The notes under the pieces were generated by a model. The model had not been told where the DNA came from. It made no database searches and saw only the letters and a list, made by a program, of their open reading frames with translations. Below are positions 1 through 11,688 of a DNA stretch of 64,000 nucleotides, piece by piece. Positions within the stretch are counted from its first letter, which is position 1. Each line of letters starts with the position of its first letter. Source of the stretch: Diplosphaera chodatii (Eukaryota; Chlorophyta; Trebouxiophyceae; Prasiolales; Stichococcaceae); NCBI GenBank assembly GCA_032358165.1, contig JAALGY010000031.1, positions 558,001-622,000 on the forward strand. Direction: 5' to 3'. The position numbers and the translations under genes were made by a program.

Positions 1-50
1 TTCAGCAACTCTAGGCAGGCAAGCAGCCAGATCAGGATCCAGATGCGCAC

Positions 51-1366
51 CGTAGATGTTGTAGATGGCGGCACTTGGTGCTGCTGCCAGCATCGCGGCC
101 ACTGCTTTGGGCCGCACCGCTTCACCGCCGACGCTTACATGGCGCAGGCTGCTCAGCAGCGGCTTCCCACCGCACGCCTCAAGCAGTGGCTGACATACTG
201 ACGGCACAAAGCTGGTGCTCACAATGCTGTGCTGCTGGATCAGCGCAGCCACAGCTTCCACGTCCTTCAGCTGCTGAGATGGCGCCACGACTATGGAGCA
301 GCCCGCGGCTACGCCAACCCAGAAGTCGAGGACATGCACATCTGCAAGCAGACGACAGCATGCCAGAGGTGTTAGCCAAGTGGCCAAGCTGTGCAAATTG
401 ACTGCCAAATGCCATCGACAAGCATGCTTCCTGTGCAACATAGCAAAAACTGCGCTCACCGAAGTTTAGCGCCATCCAGTTGAGCATCTTGTCGCCGGCA
501 GCAATGCCCGCTTGCTTCAGCTCGCCAAGCTTATGGGCAATCACGTTGGCCACGCCGCAGTGCTGCACACAGATGCCCTTCGGCTTGCCAGTGGAGCCTG
601 AAGCAGAGCAGAAGCACACTCCTGGGTCAATCATGGAAGCTGAAATTTGCAGCCTGGGGTTGCAGCCCAGCAATGCACGTCCCCCACAATGGTTTCACAT
701 GAGCTGCATCATTGAGCCCACCAGATGTGAACATCAGGTAGACGGCGCTGTCACTGCCGCTGCGTGGCGCTGGGTTGCTGGGGCTGAGGTCGGAGAACTG
801 ACGCCAGGCTGGCTCTGCCACAAGCATAGTCAAGGCCGGCAGGCTGTCACGGATGCCAGCCAGAGCAGGGCTGACGAGCAGCACCCTGGCCCCGGACTGC
901 TGCAGCACCTCAGCAAGGCGTCCTGCTGGCAGTGTGTGATCGATGGGCTGATAGCAGCCTGTGCAAAGAGGGCATGTATAGGACATGGTCAACTGCAGTA
1001 CTGTCATACAGCAGCATCCGAGCCACTGGATAGCAAGCTGCAACCCTGCAGTGGTTGCACTTCCACAGCATCACATGCTGCCATGTAAGTAAGCTGCCAA
1101 AGCCAGTGCAGCTTGCTCACCTCCAGCCTTCAAGACGGCGATCAGTGCGATGTACGCCTCGAGGCACTTGTCCATCAGCACCGCGACAGGGACGTCTGCG
1201 TCAACGCCGTTGCTGACCAGGTGCCGGGCGAGGCGGTTGGCTGCACGGTTGACCTCGCTGTATGTCAGGCTGCTGCCACTGGTGCTGTCGATGAGGCAGG
1301 TGACCTGTGGCGTTGCAGCCGCCTGGCGCTCGAAGTAGTGGTGAACACACAGCGTGGGCGGCGGCC
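51..1366 (-). other. NRPS adenylation domain A3 (truncated by window edge)
   Basis: Exons 1560-1121 (3' part), 958-722, 597-460 and 341-51 are present. Motifs: [13 protein letters not shown] and [11 protein letters not shown], where the intron 721-598 splits TSG|STG. The exon stops after IYNIYG in the same position and phase as the exon end in A2, so the PTE part must lie off the left edge. Partial pocket: about D-V-L-S-V-V-I. Confidence 0.88.
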
Positions 1367-4300
1367 CAGCGGTGTCATTGAAGGTGTGCAGCACCAGCTG
1401 CTGCTCCTCCGCAGACAGGAAGCCAAGGCTGCTCAGTGGTGCCTCTGGCTGCGCTGTCACTGCTGACAGCAGGTTGCTGAGGTGCTGGGCCATACGCTCC
1501 ATCGTTGCTGTGTCAAACAAATCTGTAGAGTACTGCAGAATGCCCACAACGCCGTCATCCCTGCAACGCAAATGCGCACAGTAATCACACTGTGCAACAT
1601 GCATGATGACTGACCATGCTCAAGCTTGAGGTTACTCACACTTCCACATGTGAGAGTACCTGAGGGTGATGTCCACCAGCAGGTCGGTGAAGACCTGCCC
1701 GCTGCACTCCGGGTGGATAGTGTCCGCCTGCAGCGCTCCCCAGCGCTGTGTGTCGCCACCAGCGACTGTTCCGCCGGGGTTGTCGACAATCAGCATGACC
1801 TGCAGCCAGGCACAGATGGTTGGGTCGTTTTGTCGTCCTTTGTTGTAGGAATACGTACAAACAAGATCATGCAAACTACACGCATTGAGTCCACTCTGCG
1901 CCCATGGAGCAAGGTGAGCGGCACCTGGTAGATGGGGGTGAATGCTGCACTGCGGAACACGCCCAGGGCCTCGACGACCTTGGCGAATGGCGTGCTGCCG
2001 TGCGCAAAGGCCTGCACCGCAGTTGCCTTGGCGCGGCCCAGAAGCTTGGCAAAGCTGGGGTCGCCTCCCAGGTCCAGCCGCAGCGCCAGGGTGTTGAGAA
2101 AGGCGCCCAGCACATCGTTCACTTCGGACACCTCACGGTTGGCGTATGGTGTGCCCACCACGATGTCGTCCTGCTGCGTGTACTTGTGCAGGAGAACCTG
2201 CAGGCACAGTGCACCATGCTTGATTGCCATCCGGCGGAAAACTTGTCAGTGGAGACCCATCTGCAAGCCATGAGAGAATGCAGTTTATCACAGTGGTGGG
2301 TGACCCTCTTTAGGTCAGAAGATGATACCTGCAACGCCGCAAGCACCACGACGAAGACAGTGGTCTTGTATGTTGCTGCGAGCTGCCGCAGGCCTTGCCG
2401 CACAGCTGCTGACGTGTGGAAGCAGGCCTCGGCTCCAGCAAATGACATGATGCTGGGGCGCGGACGGTCTGCTGGCAGCTCGAGCAGAGCTGGCGCACCC
2501 GCCAGAGTCTGGCGCCACCATGCAAGCTCGGCATCCAGCACCGTCCCTGCCAGTTGCTGCCGCTGCCACGCAGCATAGTCCACATACTGCACGCTGAGCA
2601 GTGGCCACTGTGGCTGACGTCTGCTCAGCGCTGCATCATATGCTGCTGCGAGGTCCCGCGCAAGGAGGTCCAGTGAAACACCATCAGTGACGGAATGATG
2701 CTGCACAATCAGCAGCACGTGCTCCTGTGCTGACAGCTGCCAGACCTGTATAAGGCAGAATGATCCTCATCAGCATACAACAGCACCTTGTGAAGGGTAG
2801 CACTGCAGGAGTGTGTCAAAAGGGGCAGGGCTGAGCACTGCACACCTTGACCCGCGTCAGCGCGTCCTTATGAAGATCGAAGGGCTGCACGACTGCTTCC
2901 TGCCATGCTGCAGCCAAGCTGGAGCCAGCGCTGACCGCGACACCCCCAGCAGCATGGGGCTGCAACAGCTCTGACCCATTCTTAGTTACTGCAGCTGTTT
3001 GAACCCGGACAGCAGAGGCGGGCAGGATAACTTGCTGTGGCCCGTCAGCAGTGACCACGAATTGCGTACGCAGCGCCTGCGCATCAGATTGTAAAAATGT
3101 TCCATATTATCAGGGCCTACAATGCTGCGTGTCATAGTGTGGCTTGAGCTGGCAATGTGCAGTAGCGCAGATGCACAGCAGCTCACCAGATGGCGTTCAG
3201 CAATTAGCCCAACAGCCTGCTGCAGTGCAGCAACATTCAGGTGCCCTCGCAGGCGCACGCCCCAGGGGGTGTTGTAGGCGGCGCTGGCTGGGTCCTGCTG
3301 CCACAGCTGCAGGTATTGTTCCTACACAGCAGAGCATCAAACGTTGTGGGGCACTCCAGAGGCAAAATGCTCGTTGGACAGAGGTCGCAAACTTTGCAAA
3401 CCTTGCAGCAGCAGCATGGTCATAAGCACGCTCACCTGCTGAAAGGACAGCACCATTGGCACGTTAACAGCGTCTGCCAGAACACCCTGGGCCTTGCTGA
3501 CAGTAGGAAGTAGGGGCACAACACGCGTTGCATCGGGCGCCAGCACTTCGCAGGAGATCCTGTTGGCCAGAGCCCGCACAGTCTGGCCTGTGAACAGCCA
3601 TGCAGCTGGGATGTTTGCGTTCAGCCCCAGCTGCTTGCGCACACGGGAGCAGACTGCGCCTGTTTGCAGCGATGTGCCACCAGCCTGCACCCCAACAGGT
3701 TGCCAGGTGTTAGGGTGTGCGGCACTGCAAAACGTTTTATAGCAGCTCTGGCAGGAGCAGTGGCCAGGTGATACATACGCAGCGAGAGTTGCAAGGCATG
3801 CACATACCTCGAACCAGTTGGCTTCAACCGAAACTGCTTCGTCGGCTGGCAGTCCAAGGACCTGGCGCCAGGCTGCTGCCACCGCCTCCTCGACTGGGTT
3901 CGAGGGTGCCACAAACTCAACACTTGACGTGAACTGATGCCGGGGCAGGCTCCTTCGATCCACCTGCGCGTTGGTTGATGCATGTTGCTGTTGATATTGA
4001 TATCGTGAGAGTCGCTACCTTGACCCGGCACAGTTGACAAAAGGCTGCTTTCATGTTTCCTTGTGTGACACGGAGGGTGCACCTTGCCATTGGGCAGCCG
4101 CGGCAGCTCCGCCAGCCGCACCACAGCCGACGGCACCATGTACTTCGGCAGCTTGGCGCCGCAGGCCTCAAGCAGCGCCTCCTGATCGACCTCCTCAGGC
4201 GCCACATAGGCCACGAGCGCAGCATTGGGCGTGTCAGCGTCCTGGAGCACCACCGCTGCGCTGCGCACGCCGGGCGCCGCACCCAGCACCCCCTCGATCT

Positions 4301-7300
4301 CGCCCAGCTCCACACGGAGGCCGCGCAACTGCACCTGGCCATCCTTGCGGCCAAAGAACCTGAACATAATGCACAAGGTGAATATCAGCAGGACTGCATG
4401 TGCGAACGCCACTGCAGGCAACTGCACATGTGTGCAGTGAAGCAGGATCAGCAACAGCAGGCACCACAGGCAGTGCCACGACTTGCCTTTGGATGCCGTT
4501 CGGCAGCCACATCACGATGTCGCCCGTGCGGTACATCCGTGAGTAGCTGTCGCCATCGCCCGGCAGCTGGAAAGGGTTGTGCAGGAACGCTGCGGCTGTC
4601 AGATCAGGCCTGCCGAGGTAGCCACGTGCGACGCATGGCCCGCTGATGAACAGCTCGCCGGGCACCCCGATAGGCACAGGCGCCAGCGTGGCGGGATCCA
4701 GCACATAGTGGCGCACATTCACAAACGGCCTGCATCCACGCAGTTCGAACTCGGACCCCTGCTGCACACTGCCATGCTGAGCATGCAAAACGTACAACTT
4801 CAATGGCAATCGCACCTGCCAATCGGCACAGAGACAGCACTGCTGTACTCATTGCAGAGGAAGGACGTCGTAATGCAGCTAGCTTCCGTGGGTCCTGTTC
4901 GGAAGTCAGCTTCCATCAGCGTATGTGCATGGCAAGAACATATGCAACGTTGCGCAGTGATGCTGACTGGTGTGCATGGCACCCCGATGGGATGTGCCAG
5001 CATGTGCTTGTGGCCACAGCGCACCATACGTGTCGTGGATCTCAGCATTTGGTGCGACCGCAGACATCGCGGCAACAGCTGCTGGAGTGACCGCTTCACC
5101 ACCACAGTTCACATGCCGCAGGCTGGACAGAGCGCCACTCTCACGACAGATATCTGCCAAGACCTGTGTGGTATGCCACAGATCGACTGTAAGCCTTGGA
5201 CACAGAATAGACATGCGAATAATGTCGGATTGCATGGAGATTGGAGACATATAGCCACAGCAGCGGTCACCTGGCACATGGACGGCACCATGCTGATGGA
5301 CGCGATCTGGTGCTGCTGCACAAGCGTGGCCACCCGCTCCACATCCTTCATCTCCTCCGCCGGCGCCACGACGATGGCGCACCCCAGGGCCAGGGGGGTC
5401 CAGAAGTCCAGCACCGTCATGTCGAAGTACATGGCGATCCACTGCAGCACGCGGTCCCCTGGCTGCACGCCCGCTGACTGCATGACGCTGGAGATGTGGG
5501 CGACGACATTGGCCACACCTGCAGGTCAACAGTGAGCACCATTCACCTCGATGTGGCTCAACAGCACCGTAGAGTCGTGTGATTGATGTGACACAGATGA
5601 GTATGTGCAGTGGTTGCAGGCAGTCACACCAATGGCAAAACATCACCTGCATGCTCCACTGGGATGCCTTTCGGCTCGCCAGTGGATCCGGAGGTGAAGT
5701 TGATGTACACCAGGCTGTGGATGCTGCTGCGCATTTCTGGGTTGGTGACAGGCCCGCCGCTGAACTGGCGCCAGCCCTTTTCAGCCACCAGAACATCGAC
5801 CGCAGCCGGCAGCTGCTCTGCGGCTGGCACAATGCCCCGCTGCGAGATGAGCAGGCGGCATCCAGACAGGCGCAGGATGCTGTGCACCCGCTCTTCTGGT
5901 GCAGTGTGGTCAATGGGCAGGTAGCAGCCTGCGCAGTTCAGTGATCATTACAACTCAGAATTGGACATGTGCAGGAATGGCAGGCACACTGCTGTTGAAA
6001 GCTAACAACAAGCGGCAGCCATTTGCAGCAGACTAGCCCTGCAGTTCGGAGTTGAGCAGTTGCGGCGGCGCACCTCCAGCTTTGAGGATGGCAATGAGGG
6101 CGATGTAGGCCTCAAAGCACTTGTCCATCAGGACCGCCACTGGGGTGTCGGCCGAGACGCCGGCAACGATGAGGTGGTGTGCGAGCTGGTTCGCCCGGCT
6201 GTTGACCTCTGCATAGGTCAGGCTGATGCCGCCGGCGCCGGCCATGAGACACTTTGCCACCGGCGTCCTGGCGGCCTGCTGCTCGAAGAACTGGTGGACA
6301 CACAGCGTGGGCAGCGGCCCGGCGGTGTCGTTGAAGGTGTGCAGCACCAGCTGCTGCTCCTGAGCACTCATCAGGGGCAGCGAGCTGATGCTGGCATCAG
6401 GCTCAGCGACAGCGGCGCCTGCCAGCACTTCCAGGTGCTCCGCCAGCTGGCGGACCGTGGCTGCGTCAAACAGGTCAGCAGCGCCGAGGACCCGCCCGTG
6501 CAGACAGCCAGACCTGCACGATAGGCACAGGGTTTTGCGTTTCAGCGTGATCGCGTATACATATGGACTGACCATCAGCAAGTATCGTCATTGGCAGACA
6601 GTAAGTGCACACAGATGCTGACAGGATCGCCATACCTGGTCAGACCCAAGTTGACTGTGAGGTCCAGCAGCGTGGTCTGTGGCATGCCACCAGTCAGCAG
6701 CTGCACACCAGTGCCAGAAAGCTGCCACTCCTGCTGGGCTGCGTAGTCGTCCAGCACCAGCTCCACCTGATGCACGATACATTGCAAGCAGCTTGTGCAT
6801 AGTGCCATGTTTCACAGTCTCGATGAGCTGACAGCCTAAGTAATGGCCCAGGATATGGATTTGATGCAAGTCCCGTGCAACACTGCCAAACTTGGTGGCC
6901 ACACACAGAACTTGCAGTAACAGACTGAGAAGCACCTGGTGGACTGGTGCTGCACCCTGATGCCCAGCCAGTGCCTCAGCAACTGCCTGGAAGGGGACGT
7001 CGGCATGGCAGAAAGCGCTGTTCACAGCATTCTTGACGCGTTGCAGCAGCGCCCGGAATGGCGGGTCCTCAGCGGATGAGACGCGGATGGCGAGAGTGTT
7101 CACGAAGCAGCCTTGCACGCCGTCCACCTCAGCATGCTGCCGGTTGTGGTGGGGTGTTGCAATTGCAATGTCATCCTGAGCAGTGTGCCTGCAGAGCAGC
7201 ACCTGCACAGGAGCAAATCACACGTGTAAGGCACCTAACTATGATCAGCATTCAGGCTGACGGACAGTGACAATCAGCCCAAACACAACCAGCCCTTTGC

Positions 7301-10300
7301 AGCAACAGCATGCCCACCTGCAAAAGCGCCAGGAGGGCACAGAAGAGCGTGGTGTGCGCCTCAGCTGCCAGGGCTTTCAAGCCCTGGACTGTCGCAGCAC
7401 TGATGCGCAGAGGCGCTGCGGCTGCTTTGCCGGAAGGCTGGGCAGGCCGAGGGCGATCTGTTTGCAGCTGCAGCTGCGGCAGACCCGCAAGTGCCCGTTG
7501 CCAGTACTCCAGCTGAAGCCGCCACACGCTGCTGTTGGCAAAGCACATGCGCTGCCATGCCGCATAGTGGTGATGATGCACTGGTAGTGGCAGCCACGTC
7601 GGCTGTGTACCATTCACAATCGCATCATAAGCTGACGCAAGCTCCCGCTGCATGAGCTCGATGCTCATGCCATCAGTGATGCTGTGATGGCAGCACATCG
7701 ACAGCACATGTCTCTGCCCCTTGACCCAGCTCCAGATCTGCAACAATATTGCGATCTGATATCAATAGACATGCAGACCTGCCATTACAGCAAGTCATCG
7801 CGGTTACTGCATGTACCAAGAGGTATGCAGTGCACTTGCATTCCAGCAGCAGACTTGCCTTGAATCGAAGCAGCGGGCCACTGACTAAGTTGAACGCAGC
7901 TGTTGCTGCTTCCAGCAACTCGGCCTCAATTGCAGACCCTGCATGAGATTGCATGCATGTGACAAAGCGTGACCAGCCACACTGTCTGCCGACGAACCGG
8001 GTGCCTGGATGGCAATCAATCTCAATTCCCTCACTTCCCGTACCTGCTCTGACGCTGCAGATGTCATCTTGAACATCAATGCAGGTCTCATAGGCTGCTG
8101 CCATTTTGGTGCAAACGAAAGGCAGTACTGCTTGCTGCATCGGTACAATGCTCTGTGCCGTCGCCACTTTGCCACTGCCTTCTGATATCACCACTCGACT
8201 TCGTAGGACCTGCAGCAGCCATCCACCTGGTCTGCTCACGAGGGTGGTGTCCACTAACTTAGGACAGCATGACGGAGCTGCAGGGCTGCATGACACACCT
8301 GCTGCCTTTCAAAGACCATGACGGCGGCCTTCTCAAGTGCAGCAAGATCCAGGCTGCCGGCGATGACAGCGTTGAAGCCCACATTGTTGGCAGGCGACCG
8401 CCGGTCGCTCTGCCACTGCCTGAAGAATCGCTCCTGCACCCACGCAGAGCAGGTTAGCCGCATGCATCTGCTCCTGCGGTCCCTGCTGCAAGCATGCTGT
8501 AATGGTCAAACTGCGTTGGCCAGCCGGAGTGCAAGTGAAGTCTGCTCACCTGCTGGAATGACAAGGGGTGGAGCTTATCCCCTGCCTTGATGATGCTGGC
8601 CGCCACAGCCAGCAACTGCTCGGATGCATGGTCTGGACCATCATCCTCCACTGCCTCCCCAAACAAACGAGCGGCAAACCCTGCGCACACCAATCACTGC
8701 CATTTGCTGTGCTGTAGATGCTGACACCTCGGTGTCAAAACATCGCATGCCAACAGTCACAAGAGCGAAGTTCCAGGTACACGCACCCCTGATTGTCTCG
8801 CTCTCATAGAGCCAGCCAACTTCCACCCTTTGACCGAGAGCTGAACGAACAGACGAAACAATGGCGGCAGCTCCTAATGAGTTGCCACCAAGCTGCGGTA
8901 GCACAGGGTCTCGTCCTCAGCATGCTATCGACATGTGTACTGCAGCTTCGTAATCAATGAGCATGCAGCGCAGCATGCCGTGTGCAGACTGCCGTCGCAC
9001 CTGAAAATAATTGGCTGTCACGCTGATTGGGGAGATCTTCAGCACGTTCTCCCATGCAGCCTGGACAGCTTCCTCTGTGGGGTTGGCAGGAGCGACATAG
9101 TCTCCAGCGCTGCCGTTCCTGGCAACATCCATGGCAGGCAGTGCTTCACGGTCCACCTGCATGCAAATGACCCCAGCATCGCCTGGCTGCACATCCACCG
9201 CACAAATGACTGCAGCAGGTAGGGGAGCATGTGCCTCCTGGTGTGATGAGCAGCGCACCTTGCCATTCGGCAGTCGAGGCAAAGAATTCAGGGGCACAAA
9301 GGCCACTGGCACCATGTAATGCGGCAGCCGCTTGCGTGCTGCAGCGACCATCGCGTCCTGATCTGCTGCAGCTGGTGAGAAGTACGCCACCAGCAGCGAG
9401 CGCAGGCTGCCAGGTGAGTCCTGCACATGTGCCAGAGCTTTCGCATATGGCTCCGTTATCCAACATGCACTTCTGGCCGGTTGCCACATATGTCCGGTCA
9501 TCAGCAACAGTCCCATGTGTCGCCACCGTACCTGGAGAGAGACAGCAACCTCCTCCACTCCTGGCACGCTCGCCAGCACTGCCTCAATCTCTGTCAGCTC
9601 TATCCTGAATCCCCGCAGCTTCACTTGCCCATCAACCCTGCCCAAGTACCTGCAGGGCAGCAGACCAATACTATCGTCAGCTGTGTGACCATACCTGCCC
9701 TGAGTGGACAGTGTTTGATCTGAGACTACCTGATACTGTGCATGCATGCTGCTTTGTGCCGGGTTATGCCATGTGCAAGGTAGCAGCAGTGCAAGGACTC
9801 CTACTTGATGTTCCCATCTGACAGCCGCGAGACCAGGTCGCCGCTGCGGTAGTACCGTCCGACTGACGTGTCGCCAGGCTGGCCGTAGGGGTTGGGCAGG
9901 AAGCGCTCCTGGGTCAGGTCAGGCCGCCCCGCGTAGCCGCGCGCCAGGCAGATGCCCGACACGCAGAGCTCGCCGGGCTGGCCGTCCGCCACCGGCTGCA
10001 GGCTGCCCGGGTCCAGGACGTACAGCGCCGTGCCCGGGATGGCCTTGCCGATGGGCACCGACAGCAGCTGGGCTGCCGGCGCGCTGGTGCAGTCGTAGGC
10101 TGTGACCATCACGCTGGCCTCTGTGGGGCCGTAGCAGTTGTAGATGGTGGCGTGCGGCAGCATGCGCTGCGCCAGCGCCAGCGTCTCCGGGTTCAGCACC
10201 TCGCCGCCGACCGCCAGGCAGCGCAGGCTGGACAGCTGCACCGGGTTCTTGCACGTGGCCAGCAGCACCTGCACGTGCAGCAGGCAACAGAACATGTGAT

Positions 10301-11688
10301 ACTGCAGAATGATCTGGCAAACCTGCACGCATGCTTGAATCTGTAATCCTGCTGCTGGTCAATACAAGGCTGTTTGTTAGAATCCCAGCCCGCACATGCT
10401 GTATCTGACTTGACTGACTTGAGATGGCTCTTGCCTGCAGGTGGTTCGGCACGATCATGAGGAACCCGACACTGTGTTTGTGGATGAGCGCGCGCATCAC
10501 ATCTGCATCCTGCAGCTGGCCTTCCGCTGGGACAACGATGCTGCACCCCATGCTGAGCGGCCACCAGATGTCCATTGCACTGTGTAGCACATCAGCAGTG
10601 TCAGCTGCGTGGCTGACATGAACATGCATGCTGCATGTGTCACAGGCTTGCCTGCAAATAGCGTCTGCATGCAAGCAGCCTCACCTGCCATCGAAGAAGC
10701 TGGCCATCGACTGCAGGAACGTCGCGTTGCCCGTGCGGAATGCAGGGCAGAGCGTCGTGAACTCCCGCAGCAGGTGCACTAATCCCATGTGCAGTGACTG
10801 CACACCCTTTGGCAGCCCGGTGGACCCGCTGCAGTGGTAGGGCAACATGTAAGATCAGAGCTTGGGGCCGATATCTGCGGACGCCTTATGCCAGCATCTT
10901 GTGCTTTGCATTTGCTTGGCAGAGGCTGGTGTCTCATGAGGCACTTGCTCTGCATGCAACCCCATGTGCATGCATGCAACATGCTGTCGGCACGCTCACC
11001 TGGTGTAGGTAATGCTGTACAGGTCCGCCGGCATGCACCGCAATGGCAGGTTGCCGGCTGGCAGTGAGCCACACTGCCAGTCAGCCGCCATCGGGTCGCC
11101 GACATGCATCGTCTGCACGCCGGACAGGTTGCTGAAGCTGCTGCCTGGGTCCGCGAGCAGCATGCGCGCGCCGGCCTGCCTCAGCATGAACGCCACGCGC
11201 TCCTGCGGCAGCCCCGGGTCCAGAGGCACATAGCACCCGCCCGCCTTGAGCACCGCCAGCAGCGAGATGTACAGCCGCGACGACTTGGGCAGCGATACGC
11301 CGACGGCCACGTCGGCTGTCACGCCAGCATCTGCCAGGCGGCGCGCGAGCTGGTTGGCGGCGGCGTTGACCGCGCCATAGCTGAGCCGCTGGTCATCAGC
11401 GATGAGGCAGGCTGCCCCAGGCTGCGCGGCCGCTTGCCGCTCGAAGAGTTGGTGCACGCAGCCAGTGTCATGGATAGTGCTGTCGCTGCCGCTGGTGCCG
11501 GCGCCGTTGACAGAGGAGCCACCTCTGCCGTCAACACCGTCTGCAGCGCAATTGGCACCGCTCTCCATGGCCACTCCCATGTCGGCCAGGCGGCTGATAT
11601 CAGCCTGGCCGTTGGCCGTCGGAGCCTGGCCGTTGGCCGTCGGAGCCGTCGACTGATGATCACGACGCCGATCTGAGCCGGCTGTCAT
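51..11688 (-). CDS. Multimodular nonribosomal peptide synthetase (partial, 33 exons visible)
   Basis: This is a large assembly-line enzyme that would activate amino acids as adenylates, load them on phosphopantetheinyl carrier domains and join them by condensation domains. The visible 2,592 codons read A-T-C-A-T-C-A. Thirty-three exons join without a frame break; exon 1 is 11688-11000 and exon 33 is 341-51. The start at 11688 is preceded by an in-frame TGA 15-17 bases upstream. Residues 1-78 form a low-complexity leader with no recognisable targeting signal. Core motifs are intact: [18 protein letters not shown] and PNGK in the A domains, GG(N/T)S in both carrier domains and HHS(I/V)TDG in both C domains. 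The window ends in an intron inside the third A domain, so the rest, including any release domain, lies to the left. Product unknown. Function by family is near certain; the peptide is not predictable. Confidence 0.95.
1490..3459 (-). other. NRPS condensation domain C2
   Basis: Exons 3684-3436 (end), 3321-3187, 3076-2846, 2745-2329, 2197-1925, 1799-1660 and the 5' part of 1560-1121 encode residues about 1819-2240. All core motifs look canonical: [24 protein letters not shown] (near residue 1963), [14 protein letters not shown] and [13 protein letters not shown]. It is a close paralogue of C1 with nearly the same exon structure. Confidence 0.92.
3558..3903 (-). other. NRPS carrier domain T2 (PCP)
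   Basis: The domain spans exons 3963-3808 and 3684-3436. The core is [14 protein letters not shown], with Ser near residue 1747; the residue before GG is Ala where Leu is usual, while the attachment serine is kept. Exon 3963-3808 is exactly as long (156 bp) as its counterpart in module 1. Confidence 0.87.
4083..6313 (-). other. NRPS adenylation domain A2
   Basis: Exons 6513-6074 (3' part), 5928-5647, 5518-5271, 5163-5025, 4894-4816, 4729-4487 and 4359-4083 encode residues about 1187-1690. Motifs seen: [33 protein letters not shown] (joined across an intron), [23 protein letters not shown] and LPNGK. Pocket residues read by eye are about D-M-L-S-V-C-T-C-I plus the A10 lysine. The substrate is not predicted. 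Confidence 0.9.
6460..8573 (-). other. NRPS condensation domain C1
   Basis: Exons 8680-8550, 8433-8299, 8257-8044, 7938-7859, 7737-7318, 7202-6936, 6766-6636 and the 5' part of 6513-6074 encode residues about 698-1140. It opens with LHPLSFQQ. The catalytic motif HHSITDGMS lies near residue 865, then YAAWQ, a C5-like segment ([11 protein letters not shown]) and a C6-like [13 protein letters not shown]. The early C2 motif, normally RHxxLRTxF, reads RQQLVDTTL here, so it is divergent. One extra intron (8043-7939) and a GC-AG intron (7858-7738) occur in this copy. Confidence 0.88.
8787..9084 (-). other. NRPS carrier domain T1 (PCP)
   Basis: The carrier domain is encoded across exons 9156-9001 and 8892-8787. 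The core [10 protein letters not shown] contains the serine (about residue 631) that would carry the phosphopantetheine arm. It follows the usual NPTEEAV...W...L linker and is interrupted by a phase-0 intron just before LGG, the same place as in T2. Confidence 0.9.
9259..11454 (-). other. NRPS adenylation domain A1 (initiation module)
   Basis: Exons 11688-11000, 10828-10685, 10579-10435, 10268-9805, 9649-9532 and 9420-9259 encode residues about 79-574. Seen in order: [23 protein letters not shown] (split by an intron), [30 protein letters not shown], a [11 protein letters not shown] segment and LPNGK with the A10 lysine. No condensation domain precedes it, so this should be the loading module. 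By eye-alignment to GrsA PheA, the pocket residues read about D-G-M-M-A-G-C-V-M; the leading Asp implies an alpha-amino acid. The assignment is tentative. Confidence 0.9.
11602..11643. repeat. Two-copy 21-bp tandem repeat in NRPS leader
   Basis: Two perfect adjacent copies of a 21-bp unit lie within exon 1 of the NRPS. On the minus strand they encode the heptad PTANGQA twice, in the low-complexity leader before A1. Confidence 0.9.

Noticed and set aside
51..11688. NRPS as a pseudogene or as bacterial contamination
   Set aside because: All 33 exon phases agree, catalytic motifs are intact and spliceosomal introns interrupt every domain; the introns match those of neighbouring algal genes.
51..11688. 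Alternative reading as an acyl-CoA synthetase or aminoadipate reductase
   Set aside because: Two full condensation domains with HHxxxDG and repeated A-T units exclude single-module AMP-binding enzymes.
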